Positions 6,277 through 13,877 of a DNA stretch of 16,005 nucleotides are shown in pieces (positions within the stretch are counted from its first letter, which is position 1; each line of letters begins with the position of its first letter). The position numbers and the translations under genes are program-made. The stretch is from Chloroflexia bacterium (GTDB lineage Bacteria; Chloroflexota; Chloroflexia; Thermobaculales; Thermobaculaceae). The stretch spans positions 1-16,005 of the forward strand of contig JACDAU010000549.1 in NCBI GenBank assembly GCA_013695265.1, given 5' to 3'. The notes under the pieces are model-generated. The model was not told the DNA's origin and did not search any database. It saw nothing but the letters and a program-made list of their open reading frames with translations.

Positions 6277-6281
6277 CGCAA

Positions 6282-7130
6282 TTGGCTGAGGTGGCGGTGC
6301 TCGGGGCGGGGACGATGGGCAGCGGAATCGCGCAGGTGTTCGCTCAGGCTGGATACACGGTGCGCCTGATCGAGGTCTCGCCCACGCAGTTGGCGCGAGG
6401 TATGGCGGTAATCGAGAAAAACCTGGCCCGCTCCGTCGAGCAGAGTCGGCTCCCGGCAGCGGAGAAGGACGCCATTGTACGGCGCATCGCGTCGTCGTCG
6501 GCGCTAGGCGACGCAGCGCGCGCGGACCTCGTCGTCGAGGCGATTCACGAGAGCCTGAGCGCGAAAACCGAGGTGTTCCGAGCGTTGGACTCGACGTGTC
6601 CGCCAGATACGATCCTCGCATCGAACACGTCCTCGATCTCCATCACCACCCTGGGCGCAGCCACCACACGGGCGGACCGAGTCATCGGCATGCACTTCTT
6701 CAACCCGGTGCCGGCAATGAAGCTCGTGGAGGTGGTACGCGGCTTTGCGACGAGCGATGCAACACACGCCCACGTCTTGGACCGGGCGCGGCGCCTCGGC
6801 AAGGAGCCGGTCGCGGTCGGCGACTCCCCCGGATTCGTCGCGAACCGCGTGCTCATGCCGATGATTAACGAGGGCGTCTTCGCGCTGTACGAGGGGGTCG
6901 CGGACGCGGCGGCAATCGACGCCGTGATGCGGCTCGGCATGGGCCATCGAATGGGGCCGCTGGAACTCGCGGACTTCATCGGGCTCGACATCTGTTTGAG
7001 CATCATGACCGTGCTGCACGAGGGCTTCGGCGACCCGAAATACCGCCCCTGCCCGCTACTGCGGCAGATGGTCGCCGCAGGCAGACTCGGCCGGAAAAGT
7101 GGGCAAGGTTTCTACGACTACCCCTCCTGA
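6282..7130 (+). CDS. 3-hydroxyacyl-CoA (3-hydroxybutyryl-CoA) dehydrogenase
   Basis: 282 aa from TTG 6282. It oxidises (S)-3-hydroxyacyl-CoA to 3-ketoacyl-CoA with NAD(P), or the reverse, in fatty-acid oxidation or butanoate metabolism. The Rossmann motif GAGTMGSGIA is at 8-17. EAIHE (87-90) and SNTSS (114-118) line the NAD site. HFFNPVPAMKLVEVV (138-152) carries the catalytic His138-Glu150 pair. GDSPGFVANRV (180-190) and GMGHRMGPLELADFIGLD (219-236) are the dimerising C-terminal domain. GRKSGQGFYDY closes the protein. Length and motifs fit stand-alone Hbd/PaaH enzymes rather than a FadB fusion. No thiolase or enoyl-CoA hydratase lies next to it, so whether it serves degradation or synthesis cannot be told. 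It reads divergently from the SpoIID gene and ends 171 bases before the thuA-like gene. Confidence 0.93.
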   Translation: MAEVAVLGAGTMGSGIAQVFAQAGYTVRLIEVSPTQLARGMAVIEKNLARSVEQSRLPAAEKDAIVRRIASSSALGDAARADLVVEAIHESLSAKTEVFRALDSTCPPDTILASNTSSISITTLGAATTRADRVIGMHFFNPVPAMKLVEVVRGFATSDATHAHVLDRARRLGKEPVAVGDSPGFVANRVLMPMINEGVFALYEGVADAAAIDAVMRLGMGHRMGPLELADFIGLDICLSIMTVLHEGFGDPKYRPCPLLRQMVAAGRLGRKSGQGFYDYPS

Positions 7131-7301
7131 CCAGACGCCCGCGGTTTCGGCAGCCGCGTATGGGCCAGCCTCCGCGGGTCAACTCGGCACTGAGTACATC
7201 CGGTGATCGCGTCGAGAGTCCGACGGTGCGCGAGCTGCTGGCTCGTCGGTTGCGGTACCATCAACGCAAACCAATGACGAGGCGAAGAGAGGGGGCGGAG
7301 A

Positions 7302-7994
7302 TTGGCGATAATCCAGATCTGGGGCGGCGGCCCGTATCACCCGACACGAGCGCAGTCCGAGGTATTGCGGGAGCGGCTGGGGCCGATGGGACACGAGGTG
7401 CGCTACGGCGATGATCGATCCGTGTTCGAGCCCGACCGACTGGGCGCGGCGGACCTGCTCGTGTTGTCCGGCCTCGACTGGTCGGCGATCACGAATGTGC
7501 CTCCTCACGCGTGGGTCGAACCCGGCTCCAGACCTGAGCAGTACGAGCCGCTGGCAGACGCACACTTCCGGGCGATTCAGGAACACCTGACTGCGGGCAA
7601 ATCGCTGCTCTGCCACCACAGCGCGATCATCAGCTTCGACGAGCGAGGGGAGTTCGCGGAGTTCTTCGACGGACGCTGGATCGACGGTCGCAGCACGCAC
7701 TCGCCGTATCAGGCGTTCGAGGTTCACCTCTGTGACGCCGGACACCCCACGACCGCCGGACTCTCCGACTTTCGCATTTCCGACGAGCTCTACTACAACC
7801 TGATCGAACCCCAACGGAGCCAGGTGCTGATGGAGGCGGAGTTCGGCGGGCGGCGCTGGCCGCTCGGCTGGGCCGGACAGTACGGGAATGCGCGCGTACT
7901 ATACTCCGCACTCGGCCACGACATGCAGTCGTACGCCAGCCCGGAGCTCCAGCAATTTCTGCTCAACGGCGTCACGTGGCTGCTGGATCGGTGA
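7302..7994 (+). CDS. ThuA-like domain protein
   Basis: 230 aa from TTG 7302, with GGGGG at 7291-7295 upstream. An ATG at 7274 is in another frame. The family pattern is clear: a short strand (IIQIWGGGPYHPT), LLVLSGLDW (52-60), AIQEHLTAGKSLLCHHSAI (91-109, the class-I glutamine-amidotransferase-like core without its Cys nucleophile triad), GHPTTAGLSDFRISDELYY (148-165), and GWAGQYGNARVLYSALGHD followed by LQQFLLNGVTWLL. ThuA was named for trehalose utilisation in Sinorhizobium, where it works with the oxidoreductase ThuB on 3-keto-sugar intermediates. Here an oxidoreductase of the ThuB superfamily starts 91 bases downstream on the same strand, which supports a shared role. The substrate cannot be read from the sequence. 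Confidence 0.85.
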   Translation: MAIIQIWGGGPYHPTRAQSEVLRERLGPMGHEVRYGDDRSVFEPDRLGAADLLVLSGLDWSAITNVPPHAWVEPGSRPEQYEPLADAHFRAIQEHLTAGKSLLCHHSAIISFDERGEFAEFFDGRWIDGRSTHSPYQAFEVHLCDAGHPTTAGLSDFRISDELYYNLIEPQRSQVLMEAEFGGRRWPLGWAGQYGNARVLYSALGHDMQSYASPELQQFLLNGVTWLLDR

Positions 7995-8085
7995 TGCCGT
8001 ATCAAGCAGGCTGCAGTGCGATGTCGAGGTACCCGGTACCGAGCGTAGTGCAAACCAGGACGAGAGATCAGCAGGAGAACACAGC

Positions 8086-9129
8086 ATGTATCGGGTAGCG
8101 ATCATCGGCGTCGGCAGGGGTGGACAGGGCATCGGGGGGCACAGCATCGGCTATCGGCACGCGATGTCCTATCGGGCGCAGGGGAACTGCGAAATCGTTG
8201 CGGTCGCCGATATTTCGCAGGAGAACCTCTCCCGCTTCGCGGCAGAGTTCGGCGTCGACGCCACGTACGTCGATTACCAGCAGATGATCGCGGAGACCAG
8301 ACCCGACATCGTGAGCGTGGCGACCTACGCCGGTCTGCACCGCCCGATGGTGGAGGCCTGCGCTGAGGCCGAGGTCCGCGGCGTCTGGTGTGAAAAGCCG
8401 TTCGCGCTGACAATGGACGACGGCACAGCGATGGTCGAGGCGTGCGAGCGCGCGAGCACGAAGATGATCGTGGACCATCAGCGGCGTTACCTGCACCATT
8501 TCCAGGAGGCGAAACGGCTCTGGCGCGAGGGCGCGGTCGGCGATCCGGTGCAGTTCTTCGCGAATGTGGGCGAGCCAGACATGATGGAGTGGGGCACCCA
8601 CTGGCTGGACATGATGTACTACCTGATGAACGACGAGCCCGCGAGCTGGGTGCTTGGGCAGGTGCGCTGCACGGGGGCGCGCCGGGCGTATGGGCACATG
8701 CAGGAGGAACACGGCCTCGCGTACATCGGCTTCGCGGACGGCACGCGCGGGATCCTCGAAAGCATCGAGCAGATCAACGGTGACTTCGCCCTGCGCCTGA
8801 TGGGCACCAATGGGTTCATTGACTGCAAGCAGGACGGCCAACTGCGCGTGCTCAATGGCGACGGCTGGCGGGACGTGCCAGTGCGGTCAAACATCCACGG
8901 GCCGTCTGCGGGCTACGAGGCGGAGGACGCGTGGCTCGCGGCGCTCCAGGCGCTGCTCGACTGGCTGGAGGGCAGCCCCGAGCCGGAGGTGTCGGCGCGC
9001 AGGGGCCTGGCGACATCTGAGTTGTACCTCGCGGCATACGAGTCCGCCCGCCGTGGCGACCGCGTCGACCTCCCGCTGACGGCGCAGTCGGTGCCCCCGC
9101 TGGAGGCGATAGCCGAAAAGAGGGGGTAG
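8086..9129 (+). CDS. Gfo/Idh/MocA family oxidoreductase
   Basis: 347 aa from the ATG at 8086, with AGGAG at 8073-8077. The N-terminal Rossmann domain starts RVAIIGVGRGGQGIGG (3-18), followed by EIVAVADIS (36-44). The family signature EKP is at 103-105 (WCEKPFALTMDDG). The C-terminal alpha/beta domain contains GTHWLDMMYYLMND (170-183), with His172 and Asp175 where the family has its proton-relay residues. These enzymes oxidise or reduce a hydroxyl of sugars or cyclitols with NAD(P). The ThuA-like gene 91 bases upstream suggests a ThuA-ThuB-like pair acting through a keto-sugar. It ends 38 bases from the convergent GH95 gene. The exact substrate is unknown, and close relatives act on inositols, glucosides and rare sugars. 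Confidence 0.9.
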   Translation: MYRVAIIGVGRGGQGIGGHSIGYRHAMSYRAQGNCEIVAVADISQENLSRFAAEFGVDATYVDYQQMIAETRPDIVSVATYAGLHRPMVEACAEAEVRGVWCEKPFALTMDDGTAMVEACERASTKMIVDHQRRYLHHFQEAKRLWREGAVGDPVQFFANVGEPDMMEWGTHWLDMMYYLMNDEPASWVLGQVRCTGARRAYGHMQEEHGLAYIGFADGTRGILESIEQINGDFALRLMGTNGFIDCKQDGQLRVLNGDGWRDVPVRSNIHGPSAGYEAEDAWLAALQALLDWLEGSPEPEVSARRGLATSELYLAAYESARRGDRVDLPLTAQSVPPLEAIAEKRG

Positions 9130-9167
9130 CGCGGCCCATCACCACCAAGCGTGGCGACGTAAGCCCC

Positions 9168-11429
9168 TTACGGTGCGGCCCCGCCCCTGTTGCTCGCGTC
9201 TATTTCATAGCTCTGGTCAGCCGCCGCATCAAAGGCGAGGAGATCACGATCGCGGTGCTCGACAGCGACCTCGACCCCATCCGATGTAATCGCAACGGGC
9301 CAGGTAGTCCGCAACCGGCACATTCCGTCCCGTGCCGAACGGATCGTCGCACTGGTGAGCTTTCCCTCGTTCCAGACGATATCGACGGTGAAACCGCCGC
9401 GCGCCCGCAACCCCGTTACGCTCCCCTTCCGCCACGCCGCAGGCAGGGCCGGCAGCAAATGTACCTCCCCGGTGTGGCTCTGTAAGAGCATCTCGGCGAT
9501 CCCCGCTAATGCGCCGAAGTTGCCATCGATCTGAAACGGCGGATGCGCGCCAAGCAGGTTGGCGTAGACGCCGCCGCCATCAACGTTCGTCTCGGTCGTC
9601 TCGACCAGCCGCAGCATGGTGTCGAGCAGGCGGTGGGCACGGTCCCCGTCCCCGAATCTCGCCCAGAAGTTGATCTTCCAGGCCATTGACCAGCCGGTGC
9701 CGCCGTCGCCTCGCAACTCGAGCGAGCGGCGGGCGGCGGCAAACAGATCAGGGGTCCCGCGAGCGGTGATCTGGCGACCGGGGTGAAGGCCGAAAAGGTG
9801 TGACGCGTGCCGGTGCGTGTGCTCCGGATCGTCCCAGTCTTTGAACCATTCCTGCAACTGTCCTAGTCGGCCAACCTGGGGCGGGAATAGCCTGCTCCGC
9901 GCAGCCTCGAGCCGCTCTCGAAAGTCCCTGTCGGTATCGAGGACGATACTCGCCTCGATACAGTTCGTGAACAGGTCCCAGGTGATCGCCATGTCGCAGG
10001 TCGAGGCCATGCTCACCGCGGCGGTCTGTCCGGCTGGGGTCGTGAACTTATTCTCGGGCGACGTGGAGGGCGCTGTGACCAGGTGCCCCTGAGCGTCCTC
10101 GACGAACCAGTCGAGACAGAACTCCGCCGCCGCGCGCATCAGAGGGTAAGCGCGGTGCCGGAGGTAAGTCTCGTCCCCGCCAAAGGCGTAGTGTTCCCAT
10201 AGATGCTGACAGAGCCACGCGCCGCCCATCGGCCACATCGCCCAAACGGGATCGCCCTTGCCGTAGTCCCCGGGCGGCGCAGTCTGACGCCATAGATCCA
10301 CATTGTGGTGAGCCACCCAGCCGCGACAGCCGTAGTTCGTTTCCGCCGTCTCGCGGCCCGCGATGCTCAGATCAGCGATGAGGTCGAACAGGGGAAGGTG
10401 GCACTCGGCCAGGTTGGTCACCTCGGCGGGCCAGTAGTTCATCTCGGTGTTGATGTTTATGGTCCAGTTGGAACTCCAGGGCGGACGGACCTGGTCGTTC
10501 CAGATGCCCTGCAGATTGGCCGGCTGTGTGCCGGGCCGCGAGGAGGCGATAAGCAGATACCGACCATACTGGAAAAGCAGCGCGGCCAGGTGTGAGTCAT
10601 CCGAAAGCGCCTGGCCACGCAGACGCTCGTCCGTCGGTCGCTGGGCCGTTTGTATGCTGCCGAGGTCGAGAGTTACCCGATCAAAGAGATGTGTGACGGC
10701 GTTCGCTCCCTCAATGCTCACTGCCTCCTCGGTTGCCTGCACCCTGCCACCCTCTGCGACGACTCCAAGCTGGATCTCGAAGGCCATCCCTCCGCCGCGT
10801 GCGTCGTAAATAACCGGATCGACCGCAGTGTCGTAGCTCGGGGCGACACGCAGTGGCCCGTGACCCGAGAGCGTCTGTCGAAGCCCGCCTTCCGACTGCA
10901 CGCGATAAGGATGTGGACTGTTGAGCCGCGCGCGGAGGCTGATACGTCCCGGTCGGTCGGCGGTGAGCCGGACGACAAGCACCTGAGCCGGGGCACTGAC
11001 GAAGACCTCCCGCGTGTACGCCACGCTGCCAATGCGGTAGCGCGTCGTGGCGACTGCCGTATGCAGGTCCAGGTCTCGGACGTACTCGTCCGGCTCGCCC
11101 GACACCTCGAACCGCAGATGGAGATCGCCCAGTGGTTGGTAGGACTCGTTGTACGGCCCCTGCATTCGCGTGCACAAGGCATCAGCACCAGCGTAGTCGC
11201 CTTCCAGGATCAGTCGTCGCACCTCGGGTAGCACGCCTCGTGCATCTGGATTGTTGAAATATCGCGGGGTGCCAGACCAGAGCGTGTCCTCGTTGAGCTG
11301 CAGCCGCTCGGACTCGACGCCGCCGAAGACCATAGCGCCCAGCCGCCCGTTGCCGATCGGCAGTGCCTCCACCCACCGCGTCGCTGGTCTGGTATACCAC
11401 AATCGAAGGTCGCCGCTCGTCATTGACAT
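9168..11429 (-). CDS. Glycoside hydrolase family 95-type alpha-L-fucosidase
   Basis: 753 aa from the ATG at 11429; an ATG two codons further in is also possible, and the ribosome site is weak. An N-terminal beta domain begins LWYTRPATRWVEALPIGNGR and LQLNEDTLWSG. The (alpha/alpha)6 barrel carries QGIWNDQVRPPWSSNW, then NINTEMNYWPAE (325-336). The two Asn there correspond to the base-activating pair of the bifidobacterial enzyme. STSPENKF holds Glu459 at the general-acid position, and PFQIDGNFGA holds Asp635. GH95 enzymes remove alpha-1,2-linked L-fucose, or in some members L-galactose, with inversion. No signal peptide is present, so it acts in the cytoplasm on imported oligosaccharides. It converges on the oxidoreductase gene. 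No transporter is seen nearby. Family confident, sugar specificity open. Confidence 0.93.
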   Translation of the reverse strand: MSMTSGDLRLWYTRPATRWVEALPIGNGRLGAMVFGGVESERLQLNEDTLWSGTPRYFNNPDARGVLPEVRRLILEGDYAGADALCTRMQGPYNESYQPLGDLHLRFEVSGEPDEYVRDLDLHTAVATTRYRIGSVAYTREVFVSAPAQVLVVRLTADRPGRISLRARLNSPHPYRVQSEGGLRQTLSGHGPLRVAPSYDTAVDPVIYDARGGGMAFEIQLGVVAEGGRVQATEEAVSIEGANAVTHLFDRVTLDLGSIQTAQRPTDERLRGQALSDDSHLAALLFQYGRYLLIASSRPGTQPANLQGIWNDQVRPPWSSNWTININTEMNYWPAEVTNLAECHLPLFDLIADLSIAGRETAETNYGCRGWVAHHNVDLWRQTAPPGDYGKGDPVWAMWPMGGAWLCQHLWEHYAFGGDETYLRHRAYPLMRAAAEFCLDWFVEDAQGHLVTAPSTSPENKFTTPAGQTAAVSMASTCDMAITWDLFTNCIEASIVLDTDRDFRERLEAARSRLFPPQVGRLGQLQEWFKDWDDPEHTHRHASHLFGLHPGRQITARGTPDLFAAARRSLELRGDGGTGWSMAWKINFWARFGDGDRAHRLLDTMLRLVETTETNVDGGGVYANLLGAHPPFQIDGNFGALAGIAEMLLQSHTGEVHLLPALPAAWRKGSVTGLRARGGFTVDIVWNEGKLTSATIRSARDGMCRLRTTWPVAITSDGVEVAVEHRDRDLLAFDAAADQSYEIDASNRGGAAP

Positions 11430-11731
11430 GGCTGCCTGCCGTCAGTCGCCATTGCCCGCCTCCACCTGTGGCTCCATCGAATCGCCAGCGTCATCGCAGA
11501 TCCCGACTGAGCGCGCCACATTTGCAGCACCTTCGGGACGACGGTCAGGTAACCTCGTAGAATCGACCCGGTGCAGGGCGTCGCTCACTGTGGTCCGAGG
11601 CCAGTTTTCCCGAGGAAGTGTTTCACGGCTCAGGAAATCGGCCGCTCGGTGCAAGAAGGTGCTTTCCCAGACCAATCCTGGGCGATCCCACTAGCACGAG
11701 CGAGCACACGCTCGATGCACCAGCGTCGCCC
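11430..11731. other. Intergenic region between GH95 gene and bcp
   Basis: This 302-base gap must contain the minus-strand promoter of the GH95 gene and the end of the bcp transcript. No coding frame here has a recognisable domain. A 6-bp stem (CGAGCG/CGCTCG, 11697-11714) follows the bcp stop by 17 bases but has no T run. I found no clear -35/-10 pair. Confidence 0.5.
11697..11714 (-). terminator. Small hairpin after bcp, weak terminator candidate
   Basis: CGAGCG and CGCTCG flank a 6-base loop just beyond the bcp stop. The stem is short and no T tract follows on the minus strand, so at most it protects the mRNA end. Confidence 0.2.
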
Positions 11732-12169
11732 CTACTTTTCGAGAATCGCTAGCAACTCCTCGGCGTGCTCAGCGGGGCTGACCTTATCAAAGACGTGCTG
11801 GATATGTCCCTGCTCGTCGATAACGAACGTGATGCGCTTGGTCCCGCGCGGCCCACGTGCGCCATACGCCTCCGCGACCGTTTGCCCAGTGTCGGCGAGC
11901 AGCGCGAATGGCAGGGAGTACTTCTGCTTGAACGCCAGGTGACTTTGCGAGTCATCCGGGCTTACCCCAAGAACCTTGGCGTTCTGCGTCTGAAAGTGAG
12001 GGAACTGGTCACGTATCCCGCACGCCTCGGCAGTACAGCCGGAAGTATCGTCCTTCGGGTAGAAGTACAGCACGACCCGCTGACCACTCAGGTCCGCGAG
12101 GCGCACTATGTCACCGTTCTCGTCGGGAAGGGTGAACTCGGGCGCGGGGTTGCCAGTCTGCAGCGTCAT
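11732..12169 (-). CDS. bcp: Thioredoxin-dependent thiol peroxidase (BCP-type peroxiredoxin)
   Basis: 145 aa. It reduces hydrogen peroxide and organic hydroperoxides using thioredoxin. The fold starts GNPAPEFTLPDENGD, with YFYPKDDTSGCTAEACGIRD at 36-55. Peroxidatic Cys45 sits in the expected TSGC context and resolving Cys50 is five residues on, as in the E. coli-type 2-Cys BCP. VLGVSPD, HLAFKQKYSLPFALLAD and RGTKRITFVIDEQGHI complete the family pattern, and the length is typical. Its ATG (12169-12167) overlaps the larB TGA in an ATGA junction, so it is probably translated by coupling to larB, helped by AAAGGA 9 bases upstream. It is the last gene of the minus-strand unit that starts beyond the right edge. 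Confidence 0.95.
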   Translation of the reverse strand: MTLQTGNPAPEFTLPDENGDIVRLADLSGQRVVLYFYPKDDTSGCTAEACGIRDQFPHFQTQNAKVLGVSPDDSQSHLAFKQKYSLPFALLADTGQTVAEAYGARGPRGTKRITFVIDEQGHIQHVFDKVSPAEHAEELLAILEK

Positions 12170-12909
12170 GGGGGTGATTCCTTTCTGGCCTCAGCGGCCT
12201 TGTTGGCGATGAGCGCGGCCATCGAGCCCGCACCTACACCGTTGTCGATATTCACCACGGCCAGACCGGGTGAGCAGCTTTGCAGCATCGTCAGCAGTGA
12301 TGCAATTCCCGCGCCGCCCGCGCCGTATCCGGTTGAAGTCGGCAGCCCGATCACCGGGACGTTTACTAGCCCGGTCACCACGGACGGCAGTGCGCCGTCC
12401 ATCCCGGCGGCAACAACGATGGCATCGACCCCCTCCTCCAGAAGCCCGCGCAACGGCGGGAAGAGCCGGTGTAGACCGGCGACGCCGACATCGTACACCT
12501 CCCTGGTTTCGCACCCCATCTGCTCGGCGACGATCAACGCCTCCTGCGCAAACGGGATATCGGAGGAGCCGGCCGTCACCATGCCAACCCGGCCACCGGT
12601 GAGCGGGACGGGGCGGGACGCCTCCTGGATGCCGAGGCTCCAGCCGCCGGTGAGCCGGTGTGTACTCTCGTAGCGACTGCGCAACGTAGCGTGCAGGTCG
12701 GGAGCAGGTCGACTCACGATCGCCCGGCCGGTGCGCGTCAGCAACTCAGCCACGAGGCGCGCGACCAACTCCGCGGTCTTGCCAGGGGCGTAGATCACTT
12801 CGGGCACGCCCTTGCGGCTCTCCCGCTGCGGGTCCAGGCGGGCATCCGATACTCCAGGAGCCTCGCTGCCTCGGGCAAGGCTAGCGAGCAGGTCCGCAAA
12901 CGGATCCAC
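12166..12909 (-). CDS. larB: LarB: pyridinium-3,5-biscarboxylic acid mononucleotide synthase (nickel-pincer cofactor synthesis)
   Basis: About 247 aa from GTG 12909. LarB carboxylates nicotinic acid adenine dinucleotide at C5 and releases AMP, the first step to the nickel-pincer cofactor of lactate racemase and related enzymes. After a poorly conserved N-terminus, the core has a PurE-like domain: GRVGMVTAGSSDIPFAQEAL, DVGVAGLHRLF, VVAAGMDGALPSVVTGL, GLPTSTGYGAGGAG and LQSCSPGLAVVNIDNGVGAG. The Cys in LQSC (about residue 212) matches the cysteine that forms the NAD-ring adduct. The start is uncertain: GTG 12909 shares its G with the TAG of the PAP2 gene and gives the usual length, while ATG 12969 would add 20 residues inside that gene. 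No larC, larE or larA is visible, so the partners must lie elsewhere. Confidence 0.9.
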   Translation of the reverse strand: MDPFADLLASLARGSEAPGVSDARLDPQRESRKGVPEVIYAPGKTAELVARLVAELLTRTGRAIVSRPAPDLHATLRSRYESTHRLTGGWSLGIQEASRPVPLTGGRVGMVTAGSSDIPFAQEALIVAEQMGCETREVYDVGVAGLHRLFPPLRGLLEEGVDAIVVAAGMDGALPSVVTGLVNVPVIGLPTSTGYGAGGAGIASLLTMLQSCSPGLAVVNIDNGVGAGSMAALIANKAAEARKESPP

Positions 12910-13877
12910 TACGCGGGCTCGGCGCTGGCCGGGCGGTGTGCGTGTGCCTCGCGCCGGGCAGACCGCCATGCATAGAACCGCTCCAGCGCGAAGAACGTCG
13001 CTGCGGCGTACACAATACCAGCAAGTACGTCGATCACATAATGGTCACCCATGTACACAACGCTGAACCAGAGGCAGAGGCAGTACACCAAGGCGAAGGG
13101 CGCGGCCACCCGCCAGTACACCAGACTGAACAGGAACACGAGCGTTGGGTAGGCCGCGTGCAGGCTCGGCATGGCGGCCACCTCGTTCGGGTTGCCGTGC
13201 GACATGATCCACGACCAGTTCATCCCCAGGCCCAGGGTTTGCGGCACCCACGCGCGGAGCAGGTAGATCGGCTCGGGGATCGTCTTCAATGACGCGGAGG
13301 CCATCCACGGTGGCACAGCCGGAAACACCACATACGTTATGATACCGGCCGTCGAGAGCAGCAACAGGGCGTACACGAAGCGCCAGTAGAGACCTCGACT
13401 GCGAACCCACAGCAGGAACGCATATCCGAGGGCGAGCACAAAATGGAACGCCCAGAAAAACGTCGCCGCAACGTCGTACCACTGGGCCTGCCCCGGCGTG
13501 AACAGCCACCGCTGCAGGACCGCACTCGGTATCTGGCCGTTGAACAGCAAGCGCTCGACGGCGATGAGATCCTCATTGTGCAGGGGGAAGCCGCCGCCGA
13601 GCTTCACATCATTGGCGTACCCGCGCAACATTTGCCAACCGAAGAAAAGTATCACAAACGGGATCCAGTCGCGCAGAAACGTCTTGCCCTGGCCGAGCAC
13701 GATCGCGGCAAGGACGACGAAGATCAGGAAGGTGTCAGGACCGATAAAGCCGCCTCGGAAGAACATGACGAGGCCGAGAATGGCGGCATACACCGTGATG
13801 CCGATCAGGTATACCTTGCTGGAGATACCGCCCGCGCCCTCCACGTTGCGCGGCTGGACCTTCTCGGAGCTAGCCAA
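12909..13877 (-). CDS. PAP2 superfamily membrane protein (Aur1/inositolphosphotransferase-like)
   Basis: 322 aa from TTG 13877, which overlaps the stop of the glycosyltransferase gene by 8 bases; GTG 13844 is an alternative start. About six transmembrane helices are visible (for example 23-40, 50-62, 71-85, 138-158, 165-187, 240-276). The PAP2 catalytic motifs are present: AAMPSLHAAYP with His240, and GDHYVIDVLAG with His279 and Asp283. TYVVFPAVPPW before them is typical of the PAP2_3 (Aur1/Ipt1) branch, which includes inositol phosphorylceramide synthase and moves phospho-head-groups between lipids. Simple lipid or undecaprenyl phosphatase activity is the alternative. A close paralogue lies at 15547-16005 on the other side of the glycosyltransferase. 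The tight overlaps imply co-translation with its neighbours. Confidence 0.87.
   Translation of the reverse strand: MASSEKVQPRNVEGAGGISSKVYLIGITVYAAILGLVMFFRGGFIGPDTFLIFVVLAAIVLGQGKTFLRDWIPFVILFFGWQMLRGYANDVKLGGGFPLHNEDLIAVERLLFNGQIPSAVLQRWLFTPGQAQWYDVAATFFWAFHFVLALGYAFLLWVRSRGLYWRFVYALLLLSTAGIITYVVFPAVPPWMASASLKTIPEPIYLLRAWVPQTLGLGMNWSWIMSHGNPNEVAAMPSLHAAYPTLVFLFSLVYWRVAAPFALVYCLCLWFSVVYMGDHYVIDVLAGIVYAAATFFALERFYAWRSARREAHAHRPASAEPA

Larger units (their letters stand above)
5856..6281. other. Divergent intergenic region between the SpoIID gene and the hydroxyacyl-CoA dehydrogenase
   Basis: This 426-base region separates two genes that read outward, so it must hold promoters for both. I see a TATACT -10-like hexamer on each strand (6023-6028 minus, 6109-6114 plus), neither with a good -35 at 16-18 bases. 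An A5G9 run sits at 6042-6055 and a 7-bp stem at 6093-6119. A plus-strand frame from about 6128 to 6289 is open but has atypical composition and overlaps the dehydrogenase start, so I do not call it a gene. No known riboswitch consensus was recognised. Confidence 0.5.

Noticed and set aside
5856..6281. Riboswitch or T-box leader
   Set aside because: No conserved box of a known class could be recognised; only a single short stem is visible.
5954..6289. Plus-strand open frame in the divergent intergenic region, overlapping the dehydrogenase start
   Set aside because: It crosses the G9 run, has no recognised domain and no good start, and its end merely overlaps the strong GGAGGA-TTG start.
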